Source: Spirochaetaceae bacterium (lineage in GTDB: Bacteria; Spirochaetota; Leptospiria; Leptospirales; Leptonemataceae). From it: a DNA stretch of 64,000 bases. The position numbers and the translations under genes are program-made. The notes beneath the pieces are model-generated. The model had not been told where the DNA came from, ran no database searches, and saw nothing but the letters and a program-made list of their open reading frames with translations. The DNA lies in NCBI GenBank assembly GCA_002729885.1, contig PBUB01000008.1:62001-126000 (forward strand), in the 5' to 3' direction. Of the stretch, positions 30,583-41,839 are shown one piece after another (the first letter of the stretch is position 1; every line of letters starts with the position of its first letter).

Positions 30583-31743
30583 TCAGGGAACCAGTAGTCT
30601 GGTGCTTTTTTCGGCCAGGCGAATCTGAACGGTGGTGCCGGAGTTAAACTGCATAAAATCTTCCAGCATTCCGTCGGAAAAGACAACTCCTCCCTCGGGC
30701 ATATGACTTTCCAGAATCAGTTCCTGGGATTCTCCAATCTCACCGGCTACAATATCCGCTCCGCTCCAGTTGCTGCGAAAGGGTTCTCGAACCATAAAGA
30801 TCAGCTTTCTGGCTTCCCATTGCATTGCACCAGGGGAAACCCCGTGGTTGGAGGTTCCGGAGCCATTGCCAGAAGTATCCATTCCTTTCTTGTTTTCGCC
30901 GCTACTTTTCTTTGTCCCGGGCGATTTATTGATGGGGAGCTTTCTGGTTCTTACAGATGGAGAACCGCTGGCGAAATCCTGGATGCCTGCTGCCATGTTG
31001 TACAAGGAAGAAAGCCAGCCGGTACTTCCGGCCGGAGTGCTAACAATGACTCCGCTGGAACTATGCCTTTCGCTGGAGTCGCCGAAGCGAAGCGTGTACC
31101 GAGCGCTAACATGCGAATCGGCTCCAATAAAGAAATCATTAAATGCATAAAGATGCTGTCCGTCGTTTAGATCGGCTCTGGCCATGGAAATGCTGCGACT
31201 TCCAAGCTTTCCTTCCAGAGTCTGTCGAATTACGGCTACCGCACTGTGCCAGATAAAGGGAAGCAATACACCATCGAATCTTTCTGGATCCGGATTGAAT
31301 GCCAGCACCGGCTGACCTTCCAGATATTTGGCGGTATTTACCACCAGTCCATCCTGGCCCAGTGGCATCGCCAGATCTCCAGGACCAAAGAGAAAATTGG
31401 GAAGCATGGTTCGGTCAATGACCTGAAAGCGCATTTCAGAAGGAATGCTTCTTACCAGGGCATCTCTGGCTCTCTGGTAGTTATCATACTCGGTAACATA
31501 GTCATCGAAGGATTGACCGCGACTTTCAACGAAATACTTCGCCTGACTGATGGTATTGAATCGCTTTATACTTTCTTCCAGTCTGGTCTGTCGGGTAATT
31601 ACAATTATCTTTTCGATATTCAGGTTCTGCGCATGGGATGAATCTGCATCTCCAGGGGAAGGCTTCGCAGCTTTCTTTTTTCGTTCTGGAACCATGAAAT
31701 TACTTCTGTTTTCGCGACTACTATAGTTTGCCGATATTTCCAT
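30583..31743 (-). CDS. NAD kinase-like fold protein
   Basis: LGQDGLVVNTAKYLEGQPVLAFNPDPERFDGVLLPF and SSGVIVSTPAGSTGWLSSLYNMAAG. Confidence 0.72.
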   Translation of the reverse strand: MEISANYSSRENRSNFMVPERKKKAAKPSPGDADSSHAQNLNIEKIIVITRQTRLEESIKRFNTISQAKYFVESRGQSFDDYVTEYDNYQRARDALVRSIPSEMRFQVIDRTMLPNFLFGPGDLAMPLGQDGLVVNTAKYLEGQPVLAFNPDPERFDGVLLPFIWHSAVAVIRQTLEGKLGSRSISMARADLNDGQHLYAFNDFFIGADSHVSARYTLRFGDSSERHSSSGVIVSTPAGSTGWLSSLYNMAAGIQDFASGSPSVRTRKLPINKSPGTKKSSGENKKGMDTSGNGSGTSNHGVSPGAMQWEARKLIFMVREPFRSNWSGADIVAGEIGESQELILESHMPEGGVVFSDGMLEDFMQFNSGTTVQIRLAEKSTRLLVP

Positions 31744-31851
31744 TGGTCCGTGCAGTCGGACTTTTCTGAAAATCTGGCTTATTTCGTACGGTTGTCTTCA
31801 TTGGATCTCCGGGCGCCATAGACCGTGCGCCAGAAACCATAGAGGAATAGC

Positions 31852-32940
31852 TCACGATTGATTTTGCTGATGGAAATTCGATCCGTCCAGCAGAGATTGC
31901 AGTAGATCGGGACTGATATTCAATGTTCCTATTTTCTCTGCGTTACCAGCAAGATCTCTCATGGCACGGCTGATAAGTGTTCTCGCATCCATCTGGTTGG
32001 CAGCGAGGACCTCCAGAAGCTCCGGCGAAAGCCCGGAAAGTCCATCCATTTGAAAGCGAATTGCCTGACCTTCGGTTTTGGCCTGTTGCAGCCGATTCTG
32101 GCTTTCCAGCTCTACAAGTTCCTTTCTCTTCTGTTCCAGGCTTGTTTTAGCATCCAGTTCCTCTTTTTCGATTTCTCGATTCTTTCTGGCTACTGTAGCT
32201 TTGGCCTCCATTTTGGCCTCTTCTACAAGTTTCTGCTTCTCCTGGACTGCGATCTCCGCATTCATCTGAGTTTCGCGAATTTGCCTTTGCTTTTCTTCTA
32301 CTGCGATTTCCGTTTGAAGTTCATTCTCTTTGATGCCTCGTTCCTGATCTACAGCGAAGTTCCTTCGTTGATAGATTGCATCGTCTGCTTCTTTTAGCAG
32401 ATTCTCACGAGCGGTAGCCTCCAGGGCGCGAGCCATCTCCGGAGTAGGGCTAACCCGCAATATGGCAAAATCCAGTACAGAAAGCCCCAGCTCCTGGATT
32501 ACAGGTTCTTCGCTCAGTCTACCTTTGACGAATTCTACCAGTTCCGGTCCGGCACCCAGAGCTTCTCGCAATGCGAACCCTCGTATCTTTTCTCGCAAAG
32601 TGACCTGAACCTGGTTTGTAAGTCGTAGCTGTAGCTTTTCCAGTCCGTCGCCCAGGGGGCGTCCGGTGGGATCCACAGTAAAGTCCAGCATGGAAGCCAA
32701 TCGGCGGGCATCCTGCACGCGATAGGTAACCTGGCCCTGAATATCCACAGCCTGGAAATCCTTCAGGGTCTCTTGAAAAATGAAGGGAGCATCCCGGCTA
32801 TCTGCAGGAACCATTACCAGGCTGGCGGATGGTGCAAAATAGAAAAAGGAAAGGCCCGGCCCTTCCTTGCGGATCTTGCCTCCGCGATAGAGCAAAACGT
32901 AGTCTGCAGGTCTGGTCTTCAGGTATCTAAAACCGAACAT
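31852..32940 (-). CDS. SPFH/Band 7 domain protein
   Basis: [47 protein letters not shown]...[18 protein letters not shown]; long charged coiled coil. Confidence 0.85.
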   Translation of the reverse strand: MFGFRYLKTRPADYVLLYRGGKIRKEGPGLSFFYFAPSASLVMVPADSRDAPFIFQETLKDFQAVDIQGQVTYRVQDARRLASMLDFTVDPTGRPLGDGLEKLQLRLTNQVQVTLREKIRGFALREALGAGPELVEFVKGRLSEEPVIQELGLSVLDFAILRVSPTPEMARALEATARENLLKEADDAIYQRRNFAVDQERGIKENELQTEIAVEEKQRQIRETQMNAEIAVQEKQKLVEEAKMEAKATVARKNREIEKEELDAKTSLEQKRKELVELESQNRLQQAKTEGQAIRFQMDGLSGLSPELLEVLAANQMDARTLISRAMRDLAGNAEKIGTLNISPDLLQSLLDGSNFHQQNQS

Positions 32941-33032
32941 GGACTGTAGAAACCCTGGCAGTGCAGCACAGGCAATTCTTTTTCCCAGGTTTTCAGGATG
33001 CGGATTTATCCCCGGCCGGAATTTCTGACTAT

Positions 33033-36000
33033 ATGGATTCCATTCGCGTCCAGGGAGCCAGAGAGCATAACCTGAAGAATATTACAGTGGAGATTCCGCG
33101 AGATAAACTGGTGGTGATTACCGGTGTATCTGGTTCCGGGAAATCTTCTCTGGCCTTTGACACAATCTATGCAGAAGGACAACGCCGATATGTAGAGAGT
33201 CTTTCTGCCTATGCACGACAATTCCTGGGCCAGATGGAAAAGCCGGATGTGGATCTCATCGAAGGGCTTTCGCCTGCCATCTCCATAGAACAAAAAACTA
33301 CTCACAGAAATCCGCGTTCCACTGTCGGCACTGTAACCGAAATCTATGATTATCTTCGTCTGTTGTTTGGCCGGGTGGGCCAGCCTCATTGCCATAACTG
33401 TGGGCGACCTGTAGAGGCCATTACTATAGATCAGATTGTGGATCGAATTCTTCTTATGCAGGAAGGATCGAAGATTCAGATTCTGGCTCCCTTGATAGGA
33501 GATAAGAAGGGAGAGCACAAGGACGTTCTGGAAAAGGCGCGCAAGGAAGGATTTGTGCGAATGCGAATCGACGGCCAGATTCGAGATCTGTCCGAAGACA
33601 TCGCGCTGGAAAAGAAGCATCGTCACAGTCTGGATGTTGTGGTGGATCGCCTGGTGATCCGGGATGGTATCCATTCCAGGCTAACCGATAGTGTGGAAAC
33701 AGCTCTTACCAATGGCAATGGCCAGGTTCTAATATTCGATGGAGAGAAGGATCATATCTATTCTCGAAATCTGAACTGCACTCATTGCAACATCTCACTT
33801 CCGGAAATCAGTCCAAGAAGCTTTTCTTTTAACTCTCCCCAGGGAGCCTGTTCCACATGCGATGGTCTGGGAGTACTCCTGGAATTTGATGAAGAACTGG
33901 TGGTGCCCGATGCCTCTCTTTCCATCCTCGATGGCGCTGTGGCGCCCTGGTCCAGCGGTAGAGGATACTGGTATCTGGAACTTCTTCAGGATTTATCGTC
34001 TGAACTTGGCTTTCATCCGTCCATTCCGTTCAATAAACTCAATGCCAGTCACAAAAAGGCCGTGCTCTATGGATTCCATCAGGGAGGATATCATTTCGAG
34101 GGTGTAATACCCAATCTTCGCAGGCGCTATCGGGAAACCAAATCCGACGATGTTCGCATCTGGCTGGAAAAGTATATGGGCGAAAGCCAGTGCCCGGATT
34201 GCAAAGGAAACAGACTTCGTCCGGAATCCCTGGCAGTGCGATTTCATGGTCAGGGAATCCATAATCTGGTAGATAAAAACATCCGGGATTTGCTCCATTT
34301 CTTTTCAGACATCAATCTTACCGAGTCTGAAGCTAAGATCGTCGAACGAGTACTGAAAGAAATCAATGAACGGCTGGGCTTCCTGCACAACGTAGGTGTA
34401 GGATATCTAACTCTATCCCGATCCGCTGGAACACTTTCTGGCGGTGAAGCTCAGAGAATTCGTCTGGCTACTCAGATTGGTTCTGCATTGATGGGTGTGC
34501 TCTACGTTCTGGATGAGCCATCCATTGGATTGCATCAAAGAGACAATCGCAGGCTTCTGGATACCCTCAAGAGTCTTCGCGATATGGGAAACACTGTGCT
34601 GGTGGTAGAACACGATGAGGAAACCATCCGTGAAGCAGATCATGTAGTGGATCTGGGCCCCGGGGCCGGAGTGCATGGAGGATACGTAGTTGCAAATGGA
34701 CCTCCAAAAGAGCTGTCCAGGAGCAAAGATAGCGTCACTGGAGACTATCTGTCCGGTAAAAAGCAGATTCCTATTCCGGCAGAGCGACGAGCCGGAAACG
34801 GTCATAAACTTACGGTTGTAGGAGCCAGTGAAAACAATCTGCAGAACGTGGATGTGGACTTTCCTCTGGGGCTATTGATCTGCGTTACCGGTGTAAGCGG
34901 CTCCGGCAAATCCACTCTCATTAACGACATCCTGTATAAATCCCTGGCTCAAAGGCAGGGATCTCGAAATAAACCTGGTAAGCATAAGAAGCTGGAAGGT
35001 CTAAAGCAAATCGATCGAGTGATTGCTATCGATCAGGAGCCCATCGGCAGAACCCCCAGATCCAATCCCGCAACTTATACTGGTCTTTTTACTCCTATTC
35101 GAGAGCTCTTTTCAAACTTACCGGAGGCCAGGTTAAGAGGATATAAGCCAGGTCGCTTCAGCTTCAATGTGGCCGGTGGACGATGCGAAAACTGCGAAGG
35201 GGCCGGTATCTTGAAGATCGAAATGCATTTTCTGCCGGATGTATTTGTTACCTGCGATGTTTGCCAGGGAAAAAGATTCAATCGAGAAACCCTGGAAGTC
35301 AAATATCGCGGAAAAAGCATCTATGATATTCTGGATATGACTGTGGAAGATGCCATTCCATTCTTCGAAAACATCAGCATAGTTCATAACAAACTCAAAA
35401 CTTTGTCCAGAGTAGGCCTGGACTATATCAAGCTTGGTCAGGCCGCCACCACATTGTCCGGGGGTGAAGCTCAGAGAATCAAGCTGGCTTCCGAGCTCTC
35501 CAGGAGAAGCACTGATAAGACAATGTACATTCTGGACGAGCCAACCACGGGACTTCATTTCGAAGACATTCGCAAGCTTCTGGAAGTATTACATGAGCTG
35601 GTGGATCGCGGAAGCAGTATGGTAGTGATCGAGCACAACCTGGATGTTATTAAAACCGCAGACTGGATCATCGACCTGGGACCTGAAGGCGGCGACGGTG
35701 GAGGAACCATTGTTGCGGAAGGTAGTCCGGAAGATGTAGCCGGCGAAAGCCACAGTTTTACCGGTCAGTTTTTGAAGCCGCTACTACAGGGAAAAGAAGC
35801 CTCCCCGGCCGGTCGAGCTGCCGTCAATGCTGCTGTAAATGGCCATCCGAATGCGAAAGACTCAAGCGCAACATCAGGCACCGGAGTGAAATCTTCCCAT
35901 CAGGGATCTTCTAGCAAGGCTTCCAGCCGTGGATCATCCGGGAAAGCTTCGGGAAGCAAAAAGAGTGCTGGCAAGAACGGAAAAGCCGGCAAAACGGCGA

Positions 36001-36035
36001 AAACAGCAACCAGGAAAAAGGCCAGCCGATCCTGA
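33033..36035 (+). CDS. uvrA: Excinuclease ABC subunit A, with K/S-rich C-terminal extension
   Basis: [87 protein letters not shown]; second Walker [16 protein letters not shown]. Confidence 0.97.
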   Translation: MDSIRVQGAREHNLKNITVEIPRDKLVVITGVSGSGKSSLAFDTIYAEGQRRYVESLSAYARQFLGQMEKPDVDLIEGLSPAISIEQKTTHRNPRSTVGTVTEIYDYLRLLFGRVGQPHCHNCGRPVEAITIDQIVDRILLMQEGSKIQILAPLIGDKKGEHKDVLEKARKEGFVRMRIDGQIRDLSEDIALEKKHRHSLDVVVDRLVIRDGIHSRLTDSVETALTNGNGQVLIFDGEKDHIYSRNLNCTHCNISLPEISPRSFSFNSPQGACSTCDGLGVLLEFDEELVVPDASLSILDGAVAPWSSGRGYWYLELLQDLSSELGFHPSIPFNKLNASHKKAVLYGFHQGGYHFEGVIPNLRRRYRETKSDDVRIWLEKYMGESQCPDCKGNRLRPESLAVRFHGQGIHNLVDKNIRDLLHFFSDINLTESEAKIVERVLKEINERLGFLHNVGVGYLTLSRSAGTLSGGEAQRIRLATQIGSALMGVLYVLDEPSIGLHQRDNRRLLDTLKSLRDMGNTVLVVEHDEETIREADHVVDLGPGAGVHGGYVVANGPPKELSRSKDSVTGDYLSGKKQIPIPAERRAGNGHKLTVVGASENNLQNVDVDFPLGLLICVTGVSGSGKSTLINDILYKSLAQRQGSRNKPGKHKKLEGLKQIDRVIAIDQEPIGRTPRSNPATYTGLFTPIRELFSNLPEARLRGYKPGRFSFNVAGGRCENCEGAGILKIEMHFLPDVFVTCDVCQGKRFNRETLEVKYRGKSIYDILDMTVEDAIPFFENISIVHNKLKTLSRVGLDYIKLGQAATTLSGGEAQRIKLASELSRRSTDKTMYILDEPTTGLHFEDIRKLLEVLHELVDRGSSMVVIEHNLDVIKTADWIIDLGPEGGDGGGTIVAEGSPEDVAGESHSFTGQFLKPLLQGKEASPAGRAAVNAAVNGHPNAKDSSATSGTGVKSSHQGSSSKASSRGSSGKASGSKKSAGKNGKAGKTAKTATRKKASRS

Positions 36036-36066
36036 TGATCCGCCAGGCCAAATTCAAACTCGAAGC

Positions 36067-36603
36067 TCAGTGATCTTCGGAATGCTCGTCCAGATCCTCA
36101 TCGAATAGGTCTGGATACAGGCTTTGCAGAGCCTGCACTTCCCAGAGAGAAAGGAGCAGATCTACCTTTTCCATTCCTTCTTCTGGATCAGACTGCAGGG
36201 TATCCAGAAGCTGTTTTGCCTCGGTGTCAATACTGGATAGTGCCTCGGCCAGTTCTCCTGGTTCGTCTTCGTAGGAAAAGTAAGCCACGATCTTCTTGAT
36301 GGCCAGGCGATGCTTCACCTCGGCCGTGGCCGGGTCTTCGTCGGGAAAGAATTCCAGCTCCGCGATGTTTGCCTGACGATAATAATGATCTATGATCTTC
36401 TGCTCGAAATCCAGAAGCTGAGTTTCTGCTTCATGGAAATCGGTTTCAAAAGTATCGGAGATTTTGTTAAGGATTTCCTCTTCTTCTGAATCGGCCACAA
36501 GAGCGGCATATATCAAAAGCATTCGTTCCAGCAATGATGGAAAGAGCTCGGATGCCGGGTCATTACTGAATAGAGCTTCTTCTTCGATATGATCTTCTTC
36601 CAT
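36067..36603 (-). CDS. Hypothetical acidic protein
   Basis: 178 aa strongly acidic ORF between convergently and co-directionally placed genes; unknown family. Confidence 0.5.
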   Translation of the reverse strand: MEEDHIEEEALFSNDPASELFPSLLERMLLIYAALVADSEEEEILNKISDTFETDFHEAETQLLDFEQKIIDHYYRQANIAELEFFPDEDPATAEVKHRLAIKKIVAYFSYEDEPGELAEALSSIDTEAKQLLDTLQSDPEEGMEKVDLLLSLWEVQALQSLYPDLFDEDLDEHSEDH

Positions 36604-36780
36604 TGGTTCTGCAATCTCCTGCTCGCGGTCTGTCCGGTCAGGTGAAGCATGCCCGGAGATGTGTCCAGTAATTACCCTGGCCGGTGCAGCGAATCCAGCA
36701 GCGCTCCGGGCGGCCGGAGGCTGCGCTACGAATGGGCCGGCAGGCTGAAATCCATTTAGGTGGAGAGGGTCTCCCAGAAG

Positions 36781-37842
36781 CTACATCTGTCGGAGAAACT
36801 CTTCCAGCTCCTGCTGAACATCGGAGCCCAGGGATTCGAACTCCAGGCCAATGCGATGGGCCCTTTCCAGACTCTTGATGTTTCGAATATTTCCCATTAT
36901 TGGGTAAGATTTTTCGCCCGGGAAATGCAGATCGAATGTAACTTCTTCTCCGGGAAGGAATCCCCGCATTACGTGTGGGTTATGGGGATGAAGGATTCCT
37001 GCTCCTCCAGAGTTGATGTCCACTACAGGACAATGCTCCGGATTGTAGGGAACAATGTGGCGATCCAGAATCTCTTTTTCCAGGTTCTTTACGATTTCAT
37101 CCACCGCTTCATAGTGATGGTCGGTCATGGGTTCCGATGAGATAATCGTAGCCACTCCCATTAAATACAGACCTTTGAATCGCACAGGGATAGAAACTTC
37201 GCTCAGGATCTGGTCCGGATGGGGCTCATAGTTCAAGATCTTCCTGTATTCATCCATGGTAATGACAGGAAACTCGGGCACCCGGCTACTGGTGCGATCC
37301 GGAATAAATATAGGTACATCTCGCGCCATCATGGCTCGCATTCGATTGTCCAGGCGAAAGGACTTGCGCACGGTAAGTCTCGCTATGGACTGGATGGTTT
37401 TTAGCTGGGCCAGGGCTTCCTTGAACGGAGAATCATTCTTTTCATCGATTTTGGATAATCCTTCGGGTATAGAGCGCAACGTAATCAGGTCATCCACCAC
37501 CAGCTTGCCGGAGTCAGATGCAAGGCTTACCCTTTTCTGCTTTCTGATCTTTCTCTTGAGGTGCAGTCGGACCGGATGAAGTTTCTCCTGGCCCGGATTC
37601 AATCGCTCCTGAACCTTGCATTCCATCAACATCAGATGCTGGTCATGATTCACTATGAGAACACGTAGATCTGCATCCGGTCGATTGTGCTCCACAGTAA
37701 GCAGTGGAGGTTCATAGCCCAGCACACGAACGGATTCTACTTTCTCTTTGTCTTTGATATGTACAGGAAGCTTTGTAAAGATCCGGGCGCAAATCTGTCT
37801 GAGCTGCTCCGGGTCATTGACCTTTTTTACTTCCTCTGACAT
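36781..37842 (-). CDS. PilZ-like domain protein (possibly the DUF1577 type)
   Basis: VVDINSGGAGILHPHNPHVMRGFLPGEEVTFDLHFPGEKSYPIMGNIRNIKSLERAHRIGLEFESL resembles PilZ C-terminal motifs; DUF1577 assignment from memory. Confidence 0.5.
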   Translation of the reverse strand: MSEEVKKVNDPEQLRQICARIFTKLPVHIKDKEKVESVRVLGYEPPLLTVEHNRPDADLRVLIVNHDQHLMLMECKVQERLNPGQEKLHPVRLHLKRKIRKQKRVSLASDSGKLVVDDLITLRSIPEGLSKIDEKNDSPFKEALAQLKTIQSIARLTVRKSFRLDNRMRAMMARDVPIFIPDRTSSRVPEFPVITMDEYRKILNYEPHPDQILSEVSIPVRFKGLYLMGVATIISSEPMTDHHYEAVDEIVKNLEKEILDRHIVPYNPEHCPVVDINSGGAGILHPHNPHVMRGFLPGEEVTFDLHFPGEKSYPIMGNIRNIKSLERAHRIGLEFESLGSDVQQELEEFLRQM

Positions 37843-37971
37843 TTCATCCAGACCAGCACAGGGCCATGTTCTCTTCTACAAAAAAAGAGACTGTATCTCT
37901 TGAAGGTGAGAACAATAAACGGTTGCCAGAGGGCTTCCAACGACGAGCCTATCCGAAGCTTCTGCACCGGC

Positions 37972-38988
37972 ATGTTTCCTGAAAAAGCCACTGTCTTAAC
38001 CTTTATTCTTTTCCTTTTACCGGGGATCCTCTCTACCGGACCTGTATGTACCGGGCCCGGGACACCGAATGAAACCCGATCCCCGGTACTCCCATCGGAT
38101 TCCTCCGGCAACGAATCCCGGCCCAACGTATCGCATCTGCCCCTTCGAATACTTACCTGGAATATTTCACTCCGTGAATTTCTGCGGGAAGACCGGGCCC
38201 GTGAAGTTCGACGGGTTATTCTGGAAAGCAAAGCAGATGTCATCGCTTTTCAGGAAATGACTCCGGAGTTTTACCGTTTGCTATCCTCTGATGCGAAGTT
38301 TTCAGAGAATTACAGGCTGGTACCCGGGAATCCGGCTCATGTTAAGGGAAGATTGGTTCTGGCCACAAGGCTGAATGTTGTGGAAAGCCGCTACATTCGG
38401 CTTCCCGGCAGGATGGGGCGGTATGCCCAGAAGGCCGTTTTTCAACTGGAGGGTGGGCAGGATGAAGCTGACTCCGGAAGCAGCAAGACGCCGGGCGATA
38501 TTGCCATACGCTTTTCCATCATGAATCTTCACCTGGAGAGTTACCTGGAGGATGGAGCGATTCGCGCCAGCCAGATTCGCAGGATTGCTCCGTTTATTCA
38601 GGCGCCGGCGCTGGTTCTGGGGGACTTCAATTTTGGCGATGGACCGGAGGCAAACCTGGAGCGACAGGCTATTCCGGAGGGTTACAGGGATCTCTGGAAA
38701 GAGAGATATAAAGTGGATCCAGGTCTCACCTGGAATCAGGAAGAAAACCCCCTTTCGCTGATGTTTAAATTCGATGGAGAAAAGAGCAGACGGCTGGACT
38801 ACATTTTACTTTTCGAAGAATCCTGGAGATTGCACGAAATTCAGATGTTGGGGCGCCGCAAGGTCCTGGAATACAGGGGAAAGCCTATTCCTCCTTCCGA
38901 TCATTATGCAGTCATGGCCGATCTAATCGTTCCCCGTTCCAATCCCGTGAGCAAAGAAGAACCAGATAAGCAGTCTACATCAGATTAG
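37972..38988 (+). CDS. Endonuclease/exonuclease/phosphatase family protein
   Basis: LRILTWNISLREF...ESKADVIAFQEMTPEFY...LVLGDFNFGD...SRRLDYILLFEESW...PSDHYAVMADLIV. Confidence 0.85.
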   Translation: MFPEKATVLTFILFLLPGILSTGPVCTGPGTPNETRSPVLPSDSSGNESRPNVSHLPLRILTWNISLREFLREDRAREVRRVILESKADVIAFQEMTPEFYRLLSSDAKFSENYRLVPGNPAHVKGRLVLATRLNVVESRYIRLPGRMGRYAQKAVFQLEGGQDEADSGSSKTPGDIAIRFSIMNLHLESYLEDGAIRASQIRRIAPFIQAPALVLGDFNFGDGPEANLERQAIPEGYRDLWKERYKVDPGLTWNQEENPLSLMFKFDGEKSRRLDYILLFEESWRLHEIQMLGRRKVLEYRGKPIPPSDHYAVMADLIVPRSNPVSKEEPDKQSTSD

Positions 38989-39064
38989 ATCGCGCTGGCG
39001 GGCCTATTCCTTCCAGGGTAGTAGTCCGCTTCTGAAAGGAAGTGCTGTTCGCCGCCTCTTGCGA

Positions 39065-39451
39065 CTAATAGCCCCGATCGTACCAGGTGGCAATGAGCCT
39101 GGGTTGCTTGCAGCCTTTACGAACGCACTCGCTAATTGTCTTTTGAGTTGCACTTCGCAAATCCGGATAGCCAACTACTCCTACCAGCAGATTTCCATCT
39201 GCGGCTATTGCTCCGTAACCATGCTTATCTGTGGAAACCAGGATTTTAACGTCAATGCCTCCGTGCTTTTTGGCCATTTCAATGGCCAGCTTCTCGGCTT
39301 CTTCCACGGTTCCCACGTTGAAGCTGTATCCATAGGCCTGGGGACTGTAGGCGATAGCGGATGCGCCCCGGACCTCTGCAGAGGGGATACTCATAAACAG
39401 GGCGGCCATCGTGGCTGCCAGAATCATTTTTATTCCTATCAAACTTCGCAT
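39065..39451 (-). CDS. Small secreted DUF4189-like protein
   Basis: Signal peptide MRSLIGIKMILAATMAALFMS; GASAIAYSPQAYGYSFNVGTVEEAEKLAIEMAKKHGGIDVKILVSTDKHGYGAIAADG. Confidence 0.6.
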   Translation of the reverse strand: MRSLIGIKMILAATMAALFMSIPSAEVRGASAIAYSPQAYGYSFNVGTVEEAEKLAIEMAKKHGGIDVKILVSTDKHGYGAIAADGNLLVGVVGYPDLRSATQKTISECVRKGCKQPRLIATWYDRGY

Positions 39452-39476
39452 AGTTCTCTTCCTGGTTACTTTATTG

Positions 39477-41597
39477 CTATGGGCCTACACAGAATGGGCA
39501 GTGAATCATCACTTCTTCGCCCTGAGCATTGATAAACGGAACTCTTCGCTGCGGATCTCCTCGAAGCTCCGTGCTCTCTCCGGGCGTGGCGCATTCCATA
39601 TGCGAAGGTAGCTGATCGCAATCTGTATACAGCTTTCCTCCACCTCCATAGAAGCTGGCACCTGTAGCAAAGGGCCCCATGCGAATGGGAGGAGACAGGA
39701 GCTCTCCGGCCACGCCCACTTTTCCGGGGGCCAGCCCCATATCCAGAGCCTGCAGGGTTTCTACGAAGTCCTCAGCATGCCCATCCATGTTCTCTTCATT
39801 CCAGGCCGCCTGAATCTGATCATGGAGGTCCAGGCGGTATACGGTACGTTCTGGATCGGAATAGATCCATTTTGTATCTCCGTAAATGAATCCGCGAAAA
39901 TCGTCCACTCGCCAGACCCAGAGAGGAAGATGAAACTGATAGTCGGGATCAAAGGCACTTCGTCCGTGACGGGTACCATCGTAGGACAGTCCCAGGATAT
40001 CGAATATGGTGGGAAATAGATCCAGCATTGTAGCCCGTGGTAGCGGCTTTTCCTGCCAGACCCGATGAAACTGATGGTGACGAAACACCAGGGGAACCCT
40101 TACTTCTTCATTGTAGATGCTGAAGCTATGACCGTGGGCCCCTCGTTCTCCAAAGCTCTCACCGTGATCCGATATCAGAACAAACAGTGTTCGTTCTGCC
40201 ATGCCTCGTTTTTCGAACTCTTCTACAATGCGATCCGCAATGTGTAGTCCGTAGTCGATGCCATTTCTATGACGCCCTTTGATTTTAGTATTATCGAAGC
40301 GATTGAATTTATCTGGATGGGGGTTGTGGTAAGGATAATGCGAGTTTGTCATGACAGCTGTCATGGTAAAGGGTTCCTGCACACTATCCAGGATGTTCTG
40401 GGTTTCATGAACGAGAGCCACATCGTCCAGGCCAAACTGAAAGCTTGCGTACGCTTCGCCGGTTTCAGGATTTTTCCGCTTCATGAAATCGGCTTTTTCG
40501 ATGATATTCATGTTCAGCTTACGAAGCATCACAATTTCTGATTCGAAGGCCGTGCTATCGGTATAGATGTAGTGGTTCTTGTAACCCAGTTTTTGAAGAA
40601 GAACGGGCATGGTGGTGCCAGGCTGCAACTGAGCATACAGCTGATCAAAATCCCGGGCGCTGTGCATTCCGGTGAACATGGAGTAGTGCGAATTGGAACT
40701 GTGCGGCACTGGAACAAAGAAATGGTCTGCTACAATGGTTTCTCTCAACTCAGGCGCGAAATATCTTGACTTCTCCAGATCCACAAATTCCGCTCGCGCA
40801 CTTTCCAGAATAATTATGACTACATTGGTTCCTGCAGGCAGGTTGAATCCGAATCGCTCTGAAAAGAATTTTTGCTGAGGATGCTGCTGAAGTTCCAGAT
40901 CCTCTTCCAGAGGGAAGGGGGAATCTCCGGTGGCCTCCTTTTTGCTGCCATCTTGCGGTCTGGCCACCTGGTTATGGCTATGGGTGGGGGCCATAAAGGC
41001 CATGAGCGGACCGCAGGCCAGGATGAGTACGGCAATGCTGGCAACCACCGGCTTTATGCGATAGGGTTCCGGAGAGAGGGGAGCTCTCAGCCAGCGATGA
41101 AAGCCATAAGCCCATCCGATGGACAGAAGCCACAGAGACAGAAAGAGGGATGGCAGGGTTAGATCTATGCTCAGTGCCTCGGGGGCCGTGGCGAATATGA
41201 GGCCCCGAATTTCGCTCAATCCGTAGAGAGCCAGTTCCGGAGTCACTTCCAGCCGCATATAATAGTAAACAACCACACGGACCATGGGCCACAGAATCAG
41301 CAGGCAATTCGTGGTAGTGGCCAGAACCAGAAAGGTTCGGGGTAGTCGAAAGTAGTTCAGCAGGTTTCCTGCGATGGTTAGAATGCCGCAGTATAATAGA
41401 AGAAAGCCAATGGGCCGCAGAGCATATCCGCTTTCCAGGAAATAGCGAGACATTCGATTCCCGGCGCGATCCCAGTCCTGGAATTGATAGATGGAAAACA
41501 GAAATGTTTCGGTGAGCCATGCCAGTCCCAGTATAAGAGCCAGTCCTGCTGCAAAGAGCAGAATGGCGCGGTCCGAATAGTGCTCCGAGCGATCCAT
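39477..41597 (-). CDS. Membrane-anchored LTA synthase-like sulfatase (1)
   Basis: N-terminal TM bundle; NVVIIILESARAEFVD...HSSNSHYSMFTGMHSA...FVLISDHGESFGERGAHGHSFSIYNEEVRVPLVF. Confidence 0.85.
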   Translation of the reverse strand: MDRSEHYSDRAILLFAAGLALILGLAWLTETFLFSIYQFQDWDRAGNRMSRYFLESGYALRPIGFLLLYCGILTIAGNLLNYFRLPRTFLVLATTTNCLLILWPMVRVVVYYYMRLEVTPELALYGLSEIRGLIFATAPEALSIDLTLPSLFLSLWLLSIGWAYGFHRWLRAPLSPEPYRIKPVVASIAVLILACGPLMAFMAPTHSHNQVARPQDGSKKEATGDSPFPLEEDLELQQHPQQKFFSERFGFNLPAGTNVVIIILESARAEFVDLEKSRYFAPELRETIVADHFFVPVPHSSNSHYSMFTGMHSARDFDQLYAQLQPGTTMPVLLQKLGYKNHYIYTDSTAFESEIVMLRKLNMNIIEKADFMKRKNPETGEAYASFQFGLDDVALVHETQNILDSVQEPFTMTAVMTNSHYPYHNPHPDKFNRFDNTKIKGRHRNGIDYGLHIADRIVEEFEKRGMAERTLFVLISDHGESFGERGAHGHSFSIYNEEVRVPLVFRHHQFHRVWQEKPLPRATMLDLFPTIFDILGLSYDGTRHGRSAFDPDYQFHLPLWVWRVDDFRGFIYGDTKWIYSDPERTVYRLDLHDQIQAAWNEENMDGHAEDFVETLQALDMGLAPGKVGVAGELLSPPIRMGPFATGASFYGGGGKLYTDCDQLPSHMECATPGESTELRGDPQRRVPFINAQGEEVMIHCPFCVGP

Positions 41598-41839
41598 CGG
41601 GGCAAAGATTATGGATCACGTCAATTTGAGCAATAGAAATCAGCGATTCAGGGTGTTGAAATATTATCTTTAAGAGTCCCTGTTTCAGTCCACCTGGCTT
41701 GCTTATGGAATTCTCGATGAATCAAACATAGTATTTCCAGCGCCGATGTCGAATTGGGAGGGCCATCTCACATGATGTGGTTACAACTACCGGCCGAAAT
41801 TTCATTGCCTGTGAGGCTACACCCGGGAGCAGTAACCCG

